Assembly: GCA_025345505.1 (NCBI GenBank)
Contig: JANVCC010000261.1
Coordinates: 101,182-165,181 of the forward strand
DNA length: 64,000 nucleotides
Reading direction: 5' to 3'
DNA from: Todiramphus chloris collaris
Taxonomy: Eukaryota > Chordata > Aves > Coraciiformes > Alcedinidae
A program made the position numbers and the translations under genes. Below are positions 1 through 30,600 of the stretch, piece after piece; the first letter of the stretch is position 1, and each line of letters opens with the position of its first letter. The notes beneath the pieces are model-generated. The model was given only the letters and a program-made list of their open reading frames with translations, searched no databases and was not told the DNA's origin.

Positions 1-1114
1 CTCCTGGGCTGTATGGCCAGAAAAGTCAAGCAGATATTTCACAGAATAGATTTATGCCATACTGCTGCACAAGATTTATAAACCTAAAGATATACATATC
101 TAAACATAATATATAAATCTATAAACATGTGTAACATATATATATGAAATACAAAAATATAAAAAACCAAATATATGCATAATTCTGCTGCACAGCACTG
201 TGATTTTACTCACGTTGGTGAGACATTTCACTTCCCTAAAGGAAGACATTAAGAATAAAATTAAGCGGTATGTGCCCTAAAGCAACTTCCAACTGCTTTA
301 TCTTACTCCTCTCCCACTGCAACGTGCCTTCATTGCTTGTTGAGGAAAAAAAGTAATGATCAATAATAAAATAATAACACTTAGGAAAAAAAAAAGATTT
401 TATGAGGGCTCATCTACACTTAAAAGTGCGGGTAGTGCAATCACAGCTCGGTAAGGAAAACTTCAACCAGGGATCTTCAAACAGGGAATCTCCTGTTTAA
501 CCTTAAAAATAACAGCAACAGCACGTGGCATCCCCTTTCAGAGACATCAGTGGAAAAAGCTGAGTGATGTTTTTTGTGCACAGAGCTACTGCTGCGGAAG
601 ATAAATATTCTCTGGCAGCAGCTCTTATTTAGAAGTACCCCTACAGACTGTATAGATATATAGACAACCCATGCTCAAGGAGATGATTACAACACAAATA
701 ATATTTTTGTTCTCTAGTTTGAAGGTTTTTGTTAAGTTTACAATTTATTATATGGGTTAAAAAACAGACACACTGCTTTGGTATACTCCTTGGTTTTGTT
801 TTTTTAACCTTTTAAAAGTAAGAATTGCTGTCTTTGAACAGAGACTATGTCGAAGACACTAGTAGTCAGGTATATCGCTCACTTTAACCTAGAGAGAAGA
901 ACTTTGAAGTAATCATTCAAAATTTTTGAGGTCTAAACATGTGAATTAAGTAGAAAGAGAATCAAGCTTATAAACTACCTGGGATGCACTGAAAATAGGG
1001 GTTTTACAAAGAATAAGCAAGGACACCAACTGGAACTGACTGCTGACGCAGGATCAGAACACAGTTTAGCATGTAACGTATAACTGCATTCACTTAAAGT
1101 CTGCTGTTCAATAC
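1..1114. other. TYMS intron 4 (partial), no exon seen
   Basis: This is AT-rich intronic sequence downstream of TYMS exon 4. No further TYMS exon, known repeat or other gene was recognised. A short stretch near 80-170 is rich in TATA and ATAT steps. Confidence 0.5.
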
Positions 1115-5836
<4,722 letters not shown>

Positions 5837-5931
5837 AGCGGGTGAGGCGGCCCGCACGGCTCCCCAGGGGCCGGAGGAGGCTCCCGGCGCCCGCCCGTCT
5901 GCCCCTCTCGCCGGCCGCTTCTCCGCCGAGC

Positions 5932-5959
5932 CCGCCAAAGCGCTGCCTTTCCCGCCAAG
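5932..5959 (-). promoter_or_regulatory. Paired E2F-type motifs in TYMS promoter
   Basis: The plus strand carries TTTCCCGCCAA at 5948-5958, a textbook E2F motif (TTTSSCGC), and a second CCGCCAA core at 5932-5938. Both lie 96-120 bases upstream of the TYMS start codon. E2F control of TYMS at G1/S is established in mammals. That these two sites act here is inferred from sequence and position. Confidence 0.6.
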
Positions 5960-6654
5960 CGGCGCTGAGCGGCGGGCAGATCGGGGCGCGGCCGCCTCCT
6001 CCGTCCCGCCCTCCGTCCCTCCCGCCGGGGCCCCTCAGCGCCGCCGCCTCCTGCCTGCCCCGCGGCCCGTCCCAGCCCGGGGAGGCCACACGGCAAGGGC
6101 CGGGAGGAGGCGCAGGGTGCCGAGGGCACCCGGAGGGGTCGGGGGGCAAGGAAGGGGGTGGGGCGGGTGGCTCCCGTGCCGCCCCCGGTGCCTCCCCGGG
6201 GGGCCGCACGCTGGCAGTGCCCCGCCGCCGCCCGCCCTGCCCCGCACCTAGCTCGCCCGCTGCGCCGAGCCCAGGCCGCTGCCCCGCGCCACGCTGATTC
6301 CTCTGCCCTGTGCCGCTAACGCGGTGTCCTCGGAAAGTGCTCTGGGTGTCCTCTCCCTGTTGGACAGAACGCACCGCTCCTTCTCGGAGCGTTTCTTGGC
6401 TGAGGGACCCCGCAAGCCCGGCGTTTTGCCAAGGGTCGGCTCCCGGCTGGCGCTCGGGGTCTCGACAGCTGCTGCCCTTGCGGGCTGGGCCGCTCACCGC
6501 TGTCAGCACCAGCCTGCAAGGCAGGCCAGTGTGCTGGGCGTGGAACGAATCGCAGGACTGGCACCAGTACAGGTCGTCCCGCTGGAAAGCGGCTCCACGG
6601 CGAAGGGCCCTGGAGACCGGGTAGGTGGTAAGCTCTCCAGGGGACAGCAACGGG

Positions 6655-7266
6655 CCCTGGTGGCCAGGAGGGCCAGTGGTCTCCGGGGAGCATTAAGAAA
6701 ACCTCCCTGTGGTCTGGGGAGGCTCTCCACGCCCCTCTGCCCTGGTGAGACCACAACTGGAATACTGCACCCAGCTGCGGGCTCCCCGCTTCAAGAGAGA
6801 CAGGGATCTACTGGAGAGAGTCCAGCGGAGGCTACGAGGTGGCTACAGAGACTACTCCCTTAACAGGGACTGGAACAGCTCTCCTATAAGGAAAGGCTGA
6901 GAGAACTGGGGCTGTTTATCAGCTTGAGAAGGCTGAGAGGGGATCTTACGAATGCCTATGAATATCTGAGGAGTGGGTGTCAGGTGGAAGGGGCCAGGCT
7001 CTCTTCCACGGTGCCCAGTAATGGGACAAGGAATAATGGGTATGAGCCAGACATTCCACCTCAACGTGAGGAAAATCTTTCCTGTGAGGGTGCTGGAGCC
7101 TGGCCCAGGCTGCCCAGAATGGTGGTGGAGTCTCCTCTGAAGACTCAAGGCCTACCTGGGTTTGTTCCTGTGTGGGCTGCTCTGGGTGACCCTGCTCTGT
7201 CAGGGGGATTGGACTCGATGATCTCTAGAGGTCCCTTCCAGCCCCTACCACGCTATGATTCCACAA
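6655..7266 (+). mobile_element. CR1 LINE fragment upstream of TYMS
   Basis: The segment CTGCCCTGGTGAGACCAC...TGGAATACTGCACCCAGCTG and the closing GGTCCCTTCCAGCCCCTACC...CTATGATTCC are diagnostic of CR1 ORF2 and its 3' UTR. The element begins at the edge of the TYMS CpG island, and its reading frame is disrupted. Confidence 0.9.
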
Positions 7267-9369
7267 CTGTGCATTAGAAAATGCTGCCTTTCCTTACAGC
7301 AGGCAGGGAAACACATCTTTCCCACTAATTAAAACAATGAAATGGCCTTTTTCTTGTATGAATGTGTATACTCACATGTATAGAAGCAAAGGAAAAGGTA
7401 TGGTCTGTTTAGGATACAGTTATTTTTCTATACTCACATCCAATATAGGTGGTTTTGTGCGCTTAGAATGTGTTCATCAGAGATAGATAGAGTTGGAAAT
7501 GGTGAATATTACCACATGAAAAAAATGCTTAGAAATGCCAAGCACAGCAAATGAAACCAAACCACCTAGAGCTCTGCTTCTGACCGACACATCAGTTCTT
7601 AACTTGTGTTATAATTTGCAAATACTATTGAAAATTAATGTGTGTAATTTAAGAAAAAAACAAACATATTTTCTGATACAATCTTCCCTCTTAATTATTA
7701 AAAAAGTTAACTCCAGAGGCAAACTGCAACTAAGAACTGGCAAGGGAAGAAGACTTACTCATTATTGCATATTCAGAAAAGTAATTTAATGGATATGCTA
7801 AAGATCAAAAGCAACTGGAAGAAGAAATTGAATATTTTCATTGGAAAATAATAATATGCTCCATGCTTATGGAAATCTGGTTGATCCAGACTTAGCTGAG
7901 TGTGCAGCACATGTAGGGACCAGCCTTGAAAAGGCTTAAGAATGTGCTTGAGTTCAAATAGGCAAATAGAATTATTTGTATGCTTCCAGCTGATTTATTT
8001 CCTATAACCTTTGGATAACCGGGGCCAAAGCTGGTTATCAAAGATTACCTATTTTACATCATAAATAACATTTTATTTCAATACATTAATATTAAAATGG
8101 TTTTTAATTTGATTTTGAGTTAAAAGATTCCTACAGCCTTCTGTTGCTAGCTCATATGTCACAGTATTTACTAAACAAAGTTTTATTTATATGCAGCTGT
8201 TTTAACATTAGCAATTTAACAATTAGCTGTACGTTGAGCTCAGGGATGTTTCACCTAAGGACTATATACTGGATTTCAGGAAGAAAAAAGTCATGTGTCT
8301 TCTTTCCTAGGAAAAGAAACAAACAAAAAACCCAAACTGATTACACATTTTGGTTTTGGACTGAGAAAAGAATGTTAGAAAAATAAGTATATGTGGAATG
8401 TATCAGTGCCCTGCTATAAGAACATACACAACATAAAAACCAAACAGAAACAGATTTTCTTCCTCTTTTCCCCTGTCTTAGAGATCTTTCCCTTTTCTTG
8501 TAGAATTTTAACTTTTTGCTTTTGTTACATTTCCATGTACCCTGAGTCTGTTGTGCAAACTGAACATAAAATGGTATTGTGATTTCAAAATTAATGACAC
8601 TTTTCTCAGGTATGAAATGGCTACACAAGATATTTTGCACAGGAAAATCAGACTAAGATTCAGACTAAAAGCCATAATCAGACTAAGGAAATTAATATTG
8701 TCATAATACATTAAAAAAAAAAAATCCATTGTCATCATTACATAATTTCTACAAAAATGGTTAGAATCCCATGGGAAGGATCTTTCTGTGCACGTTCCTA
8801 TGAGTCACCCTGCAGACTCGATTAAAACTGTTATTCTGAGCAGACTTCTGCTAATAAGAAAATGTCATAGTAAATGAGCTCTTTCAAGGCCTTGTGCTGA
8901 TACTAACTTTGCCTCCTTTATTGTTAAAAAAGAATACGGAGCATGCTCTTAAACTTCACTGAAAATAAAAAACATAATGAATAGTGGTAACTCTGTTTCA
9001 TTTGTGATTAATGAACACAGTGACACAGTTTCTGATGCCAAGGCTCTGGACTGTGGTTGTGAGGCAATTCTCTTCTGAAAGAATGTTTGTCATCGTATTA
9101 CCTCATCCCAGATGTTCCTTAGACATCGAGGGTTTCACGGTTAAATAAGTCAAATCTCTTCTAATATCATCATAGCTGTGTTTTGCAGGCTAGAATTTGG
9201 TTTTGTTTTCCATAATGCTTGTGTTTGTCTCAATCAGTGTGTCATTCTGAGGAGATGGTCTTATATATACAGTGAGTGAATCCTGTTCTGTCTGGATTTC
9301 ATTGCAGTACAATACACCTCTTATGAAGAACTGCATTCTCAATAAAAGGAGAAAGAATGAACTTACCAC
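7267..9369. other. CLUL1-TYMS intergenic interval
   Basis: This AT-rich sequence probably contains the CLUL1 3' UTR in its right part. No other gene or clear repeat was recognised. An A12 run occurs at about 8711-8722. The short frames here show no recognisable family. Confidence 0.5.
8917..8922 (-). terminator. Candidate poly(A) signal for CLUL1
   Basis: AATAAA on the minus strand, about 450 bases past the CLUL1 stop, is the first canonical hexamer noticed downstream. Others lie at about 7996-8001 and 8071. The choice cannot be settled without transcript data, especially given the donor-like site next to the stop. Confidence 0.3.
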
Positions 9370-22677
<13,308 letters not shown>

Positions 22678-22684
22678 GTTCTTT

Positions 22685-25600
22685 CTGTTAAAGAAGTAGG
22701 TCGGTGCAGTTAAATGTAAGCATCTTCATGGTGCCTAGGTGTAATGTTTTCAGGGTATTATACAAGTTCCCATTAATTTTGACTTTAACCACAGTTTCTG
22801 AGTTCTATAACATGCAGCTAAATGCTAGTTAGTGAAAACACATAAGAAACATGACCTCTTTTGTAATTATTTATTCAGACCAACTGGATGAATTCCACTG
22901 AGTTTGCACAGCGGTGTAACAGAACCAGGACGTATATATATATAAACTCAAAAGCTTATGCAGCTGAGTCTGACCCTTTTCTGCCTTGTGAAAGACATTA
23001 ATTACTGATCACATGCTGAGTTCTTAGTTCCTAGTACAAATGCATCAATGCTAAACATCATTGCCAAACTTAAAAAGGGGAATTTCTAGAATGTTGTTCT
23101 CTTCCTTGTCTCCAAACATGCAACTCCTTTCATTGTCATTCAGGATAATACATAGTATAGTAGACACAATAAAAAGTATGCCAAGAAATTGGTAATCAAA
23201 TTGGTTCTGCAAACAAACACATCAGCAATTGAAAGAAATTCCTACAAAATAAGGGAAATAGCTTTTGATTTATTACCCTCCCAAGATCAGTTAGAGGAGA
23301 AAGGTTTATTTTTTAGAAACCATGCAACTACATGTTATAGTTCTCATCTAATTAACTGAGCACAGTGTTTAAGTCCCTTCTTGTTAACCAGTATAACCTT
23401 CTTGGGGATGCAGTTATCAACTGCAAGTGCACATGTAAATTAAGAGCCTGGATTTATTTACAGCCTGAATTTACTTCTACAGTTAGCTGTATATTGTATG
23501 CTTACATTTGTAGTGAAAGACCAATTAACTTTGCAAAGAAATACAAACCCAGAAAGTAAAAAACCCCGGCATATTTACCATTAATACTGAAACACCTCCT
23601 CTGCAAAATTGCTGCCTGCGTCAGGAAAGGGTCGGGCTGTGTTCTGAGCTAATTGCTGGGAGTGTCAGGGATTTTGCCATGTTCTATTATCTGATGAGAA
23701 GGTCCTTAATCCCATTACCAGGATATTTTGTCATTAGGCTGGAGGTTTTTGCGTGTGTGGGACTTGTGCTCATCTCCGTGGGCAAAGCCACCAGGGGGAG
23801 CGTTGGGCAGGGCTGCCCAGTTCCACGGAACTGGGAGCTGCTCTTTTTCCACGGCCGGCAGCTTTGCCTTCTACCAGCCTTTCATTGTCCTGCGTTTTAC
23901 CTTAGGAGACATCTGCAGCTTATGTCCTAAGCTTACAATTAGTATGGCTAAAAATAGCTTCCAACATTTAATCTCTTCAATGTAGTTTTAGTTTGCTATA
24001 AAAACCTCGGGATTACATAATGGCCTTCTTTGGGTACCTTCTGACCATACAGACACTGAACAAGATGCAGGACTCCAGATGCAGCCTGGCGTACAAGTAA
24101 GGTCTGAAACGAGATAATTTAGGCACTCTGTGCATCATTATACTTGCTAATGTTTTGGGAGTATGCCCTCCTGATGATTTTCTCCAATTAATCCAAGTGT
24201 GTGAAATATGTCTGGGATCTAACCTGTGTGAAGCTTTGGATACCTTTAAATGAGATCGTTAAATACTAGCAGATGCTCAATAGAAAGTGTGGACACATAT
24301 TGTTTAGCAAATCATATCCCACCATGTGATGTTCAGCAATAATGCTTCCTTGAAGTCAAAGAGGAGAAAAGGAAAGTAGGTATCTGTAGCTCATGATTTG
24401 TAACAGCAGTTTTAAAGCATCCCATTCTTCTTTGTTTACCTCATAGTTCATAAAAGCCAGCTGCTGATTGATGGTTAAGATCTAGCACGATTAATGCTTT
24501 GAGGAGTTTATTTTCAAACAATTATCAGGCAGAGAAGAACCTGTTAGCTTTAAAGGGAACTGCAAGTCCTCGATTTGTATTAAAAATTAAGATAGCTCCA
24601 CTCTTATTTTCTGAAAATGATGGATGGGAGGTAAATATATATATAGTGTTTTAATATATATTAATTGCTGACTCCCTGAAATGCTGCTTACTCCTTGACC
24701 AAGGCTCATCACTACACAAAACCTTTCAAATTCTCCTTTGTAGCAATACCAAGCAGGCATCCTTGCAGTCACAGTCCCCTGACCAGACTGTCTGCTAAGC
24801 ACCCCTGAGGGTTGTGCTGAAGTAAAAAGGGCAGTCTCTCTCTCCAGGCCTTATGCTTGGCTCAGAATAGAGACTAAATGGAAAATACATTTGCACAAAG
24901 GAAGACAATCTATTACAGACACTTGTGAAATGCATGTTGTTTGCTTACACGCGGAATGAATCTTTCCCTGCGTCTGTCCCCTCATTTTTGGCATTTATCT
25001 TTGCTAATATTCTTTTCCTAGCAAAAGGTACTGCTGGCCTTTCTGGACCTGGTTCAGCACAGAGGAAGCTTTACTCAGTCTCGAGCAAAAGGGCAATTTC
25101 AACACATCACAAGAATTTGCAGGAGGCCTCAGCCCTGCAGGGAGGGAGAGCAGCACTCCCACCCCGGGCGGCAGAGGCAGGAGGCTGCCTCTGGCACAGA
25201 TCCCACCGCTGCTTTTCATAATTGCTCGTCTTCTGAAGGTCTCTGTGGGGATCTCTGGTCAAACACGCTCTTGCACCTTGTAAAGCCAGTCCTTAAAGGA
25301 AATCTGCACCGAAGCTAATGCCCAGACATGGAGTCCTCGTGGGTGTCGGGCTCCTTTTCTCAATTAAGTTGGTTTTGAAAATCGCAAAGTGTGTTGTGTT
25401 GTCTTAGATCTTGCTCCTCACACTTTATTATAACCCTACATAACCACAGGGAAATAGGCTATACAGGCTGCATATATTTCTTTGTATAAAAACACCAAAT
25501 CCTAATTCTTTGCTCTCATGCTATTTCATATATATCTAATAGCTGAAAGATGAAGTCTAAGGAACCTAGGGACAAAATTGTCTAGAGCTATTATGCCTGT

Positions 25601-28600
25601 TAAAGTTAACCTTGGGCTTAAACTGAACCTTTGAAATGCACTTAAGAACCCAACACTCTGTTCCTGAGAGGCAGTTATTAGTCATTCTCACTCTGGAAAT
25701 CATTTCCTCTCTCATTTTTGTTTTGAATTTAATTAGAAGAAAATCTCAACAATTCAGGTCTCACCAAATCTCCACTCTCTTTTCAAATGTGATTTGCAGT
25801 GAGCTGTGGTGGAGATGTGAAATTTTTATCTCAGCTGCCGTGTCCAACAGTTTCCTCTCAATATTTTATTTTTCCCTGAATTTGAGCACTTCAATAAGAT
25901 ATAATATGCCATAAAATGATGTTGTGCTGACATGTCCATTTTTTCACAGCCCAGTACAACCAGGTGATTCACCACCTACTGATGCTGTTGCAAATTAAAA
26001 GGTACTGTTCTAATATTGAATCATCCTGGAGACAATCTGAAGAAGCTCTTGTGAGCAAGTTGTAGAAAGTGTCTTTTTCTCCACCACAACTGTTACTCCA
26101 GTACTGCTATACTTTAATTGAAATTAATATGTTTATATTGGAATAAATTAAGGGAATCGCTTGAAAAGGGATTTCTGTATAAATAGGCTTTTACAAGGTA
26201 ATGATAAATTGAAATGTAAATAACCGTAATGATATAGATAGACATCAAGCTTCAACCTAGCTGAACTTGAGCAAGGAGAGTTGTAGCAGCTTTGTGGAGT
26301 TTCTGTCTGTCCTGTTGGATGACCTCCACAAAAGTCCAGCATTTTTTCATAATGTGCTGTGACTTCTCCCTTTTTGTTGATCCATTCCACCTGGCAGGAT
26401 TAAGCATCAAGAAGTATGTTGAAATGGAATTTCCTGTGTTATACATCATCTGAAGGATTTTGTTCCAGTTATTTGCTGTTGGAAGAGTTGTTCCCTACTA
26501 TGTGTTTTCATATTTCTTCCTGACCTAGGCCAGTCATATAATGATCAGGCTGAAAATACCTGTACCTATTTATAGACTCTGTGAGCCATGCAGAGTGCTA
26601 CATATTGACGTTAAATCTCTTGATACTTTTATGAAATAGTTCCCGGTTTTACAGAATCTTAATTGGCTTTATTTGTAAGCACACCATTAGTTCCACTGCT
26701 TTCAAATGAAATTTAATCCTTGTGGGGGTTTATGGTGTAATTACATAGCTAATCTAAAGCATGCACAAGCTTTGCTAACAGTTAGTATGGGTTTTAAGGC
26801 ATTAGAATTGAATGTTTGTCATGTGAAGTTTTGGGATGGTTGGGTTTTAATCCTTTCTAGTACTTCGGGAGCTGCTGAGAGGTTTCTGCTTTCTCCTCCT
26901 GTATTTCAAAGGCTCCTGTAGCTCTCCTTCAGTTTCTATTCAGCCTGTCTTTGAGCTCTACCTGAGTAGCCAAAGTTGGGAACCAAGGCTCCTTCTTCAG
27001 CCCAGAGAGAGGCAAGCTCCTGAGATGCTCTCAGTCATGCTGGAAGGCCTCAGACTAAGAAGCTGAGGCTACCCTAAGCTGGATATCTAGAGTTAGTCTA
27101 AGCTATGTATCTTGCAAAAATACCAGCTCAAGCCCCCAGAGTAGCGCAGCTGTGTTAGCATGACGGGATCCCAAAGTGCAGGAGCTCAGTCAGGCCAACA
27201 CAATTTCTCTGTCTGGTGGAGGGTCAGGCAGCGCAAGGTCAGGACTCCACGCTGTGCTCAGCGCAAACATGAAAGCAGCTGAAGGCATGAGATCAGCTTG
27301 TGTAACTTAGAGCATCACACCAAGATTTAACGTGGCTTTATTTGGAGCTATTAAGCTACAGCTTTTGAGGTCAGCAAGACCATCTCCCCAAGATTTAGTG
27401 TGCTTTGAAAGGTACGAGCCTTTTCTGCTTTCCTTTTGCTGTATATCCACAGATGCTCAGGATGACTATAAGGTGTGGCAAAAATATTCCACTTCACTGC
27501 AGTATTTTATTTTTTTCCCCAAGCCCTCAGTGGCTTTGACACAAAGTTCTAAATACCAGCCCTCGCAGTAATGTGACAACTGTTGTGCAGAGGACATGCA
27601 GAGTTTCTTCACACCTTATCCAGAGCCATTGCAGAAGGGAACTCCTCTGATACTGAACACCATATTTGGGAAGACAAATATATAACATAAAGGAATGTAA
27701 TTAATGTTAAGGGACAGAAAATTAAAATCTTGGCGTTGAATGTAAAACAACACAAAGCTGAAACTGAGAAAATACTCAGTTGTCTTCAGAATTTGTGCTT
27801 GGGATATCAGCTAACTGTTGAATTTGGAGCAGCGCTATTACTGATGTTGCATTATCAGCAGGAGATATCAAAGGCAGCGCGAGGATAACAAAATGAGTTA
27901 GAACCAATTTATTATAAAGCAAACCTGCATAGTGCAGTTACACACATTTCAGGAAACATTTAATATTAAAATGTTGAAGCTGTGAACCAGATGTTTTGCA
28001 AGGTTTTAGTTTCAATCTTCCCTAAGAACATTAAAACAAGAAAGCTTTATTGCATGCAGATATGTAATGTATCAGCTTTCAGCCTGCACTGAAAGAAACA
28101 GGGTTCCTTGTGTGTTTTCATCTGGTTTGCTTAAGCATATTTTAGTCACTGAGCGCTATATATCAGCTAGTTAAAAGAGTGGCTGTTTATTGGCAGCCAC
28201 CCTGGATTTTAATGAAGGTAAGATGACTGAATTATCAGTTCGTGAGCTGCTGAACAACTCTTGAAGATGCTGCTAATACGCTGCTTTCTTGGAAAGTGAT
28301 GGATGGCATTCAGGGCAAGGCCTTGGTAATATTCAGTGGAGAAACTGGAAATTGCTATGGTGTGCAATAATCCTCTGGCTGGGAACTTGGCCTCTTGCTC
28401 CTGCTGCATTTAAAGTGGAACCTGCTCCAGTCCCTGCAGGACAGCAAGCCCAAAGAGGGATGTCTGAAGATAAAGCTTCCTCAAAGCAGGGCATGTGCAG
28501 CCCCCTTGCTTGCAGCAGCATGAAAGTGGAGGAAGTAAAGCTGGAATGCTGCCTGAAGCTGACTTTCTCTCGATTTCAAATATTAGGGACAATTTCTAAG

Positions 28601-29534
28601 AAAAGCCTTACTGCAATTAGAATTAATGACTTCATGCTTCTAAGAGTTCTTGCTTAATTGCCATCGCACGTGTTTTTGCGGCCATCCTTTTGTATCACTA
28701 GTACCCTGCTCCCTGCCTCTGCCTCAGCTCTCCAAGTGTTTAAAGTGCTGTGAAAAAACCAACGCTAGTTAACAGAGACCTGACACATGGGAGGGGAATA
28801 AAAACCAGAAAAACTGAGTTCAGAGCAAATAAGTCTTAGAATTCTGAGACAAAAAAGGCAGAAAGGGAAATGAAGGTCAGATAGGAAAGACCACAAATTA
28901 ATAAAACGTCTGGAGAATTGCTGATGAGAACAGCCCCTTCAATTGGAAGTATATGAATTAAAATACGCTTCCATATCCTCTACCAAGAGCTAATTAGTTA
29001 TTGCAAATAGCAATATTTTAGGAAGCCCATTTGACCAGAAAAGGTCAAATACATAATCCTTGAAATCCTTTCTTGTTCCTCCTGCTTCCTTTTGCTCTGG
29101 TATGAAACGATTCTGGCAAAGACTGGATAATTTGCCCACACTCTGAGTTGCTTAATACATTGGCAGGCACTGTGAAATACTAAGCACTAAGAAAAAAAAA
29201 TGTGGGACTTAGCAGATTTGAATGTGTACAGTGTGTGCACCTCAGCTAGTGAGTGATGTAGGTTTTCTTTGTAGCTAAAGAAGAGCTCTAGGCTCAGCTG
29301 CAGTTTAACTGACCTACTGTAGACCTTGACCTCAGAGTTAGATGAACTGCATTTTGGAAGACAGTGTTTTTCCCTCCTAACTAGAAAGTGAACACAGCAG
29401 ACTAACTTAAATACAGATCTCTAAAACTGGGGCAAATTAATCTCCTTGACATGTCATGCAGTTTTCAGCAAGACCTGGCTTGTTTGTGTTTGCAGCAGCA
29501 TCCGGAGCTGCGTTAAGATGATTGCTGTCAGGTC
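22685..29534. other. Gene-free stretch upstream of CLUL1 coding region
   Basis: No coding exon, RNA gene or clear transposon was recognised. It must contain or precede the non-coding 5' exon(s) of CLUL1 implied by the acceptor at 22685. Minor features are (TA)n tracts near 22932 and 24633-24660, and a weak CR1-like scrap near 24050-24110. The open frame at 28289-28657 (122 codons) resembles no family I know. Confidence 0.5.
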
Positions 29535-30078
29535 AAGTGAGGTGATCCTTCCTTTCTACTTATCACTGGTGAGGTCACACCTGGAGTGCTGAGTCTGGTT
29601 CTGGGCTCCCCAGTAAAAGAGACATGGACACAGTGAAGCAAGACCAATGCAGGGCTACAAAGATTATTAAGGGACTGGAGCATCTCTCATATGAGGAGAG
29701 GCCAAAAGAGCTGGGACTGTTCAGACTGGAGAAGAGGTGTCTCAGGAAAACCTTATCAATGTATACCTGATGGGAGGGAATGAAGAGGAGGGATCCAGGC
29801 TCTTTTCAGTGGTGCCCAATGACAGGACAAGAGACAACAGGCACAAAACATGTGAGATTCCATCTGAACACAAGAATACACTTTTTTACTGCAAGGATGG
29901 TTGGACATTGAAACAGCTTGCCCGGAGAGATTGTGGAGTCTCCATCTGTGGAGTTATTCAAAACCTGACTGGACACAGACCTGGGCAACCAGCTCCAGGT
30001 GGCCCTGCTTGAGCAGCAGGATTTGACTAGATGATCTCAAGAGGTCCCTGACAACCACAATAGTTCTGTGTTTATCCA
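29535..30078 (+). mobile_element. CR1 LINE 3' fragment (first of a tandem pair)
   Basis: The sequence runs from GGTGAGGTCACACCTGGAGT through GGGACTGTTCAGACTGGAGA to AGATGATCTCAAGAGGTCCC, the CR1 ORF2 C-terminus and 3' UTR in order. Frameshifts break the frame. Confidence 0.9.
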
Positions 30079-30600
30079 GCTGTAGGGACCCCAGTACAAA
30101 AAAAGACATGGACCTGTTAGAGCAGGTCCAGAGGAGGACCACAAAAATTGGTCAGAGCTGGAACACCTCTCCCGTGAAGAAAGGCTGAGAGAGTTGGAGT
30201 TGTTCAGCATGGAGGAGTCTCTGGAGAGACTTTTCAGTACTTGGCCTTTCAATACTTAGAGGGGGCTTTAAGGAATATAGGGAGAGGCTTTTTATCAGGG
30301 CCTGTAGTGATAGGAGAGAGGGTAACAGTTTTAAACTGAAAAAGGGTAGATTTAGCCTGAATGTAAGGACTTATTTTTTTTACAATGAGGATTGTGAGAC
30401 ACTGGAAAAGGTTACCCAGAGAAGTTGTGGAAGCCCCATTATTGGAAGTGTTCAAAGCCAGGTTGGATGGGGCTTTGAGCAACCTGATCTAGTAGATGTC
30501 CCTGCATGCACCAGAGGGGTTGGACTAGATGATCTTTGAAGGTCCCTTCCAACCCAAGCCATTCTGTGATTCTACAGTTCTATAATTCTATGATGTCTAT
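30079..30600 (+). mobile_element. CR1 LINE 3' fragment (second of a tandem pair)
   Basis: A second CR1 3' end in the same orientation starts immediately after the first. It runs from AGACATGGACCTGTTAGAGC to GGTCCCTTCCAACCCAAGCC, followed by ATTCTGTGATTCTA-type terminal repeats up to 30597. The tail is extended by several imperfect ATTCTA units. Confidence 0.92.

Noticed and set aside
28289-28657. 122-codon plus-strand open frame
   Set aside because: No family resemblance or gene context; length is compatible with chance.
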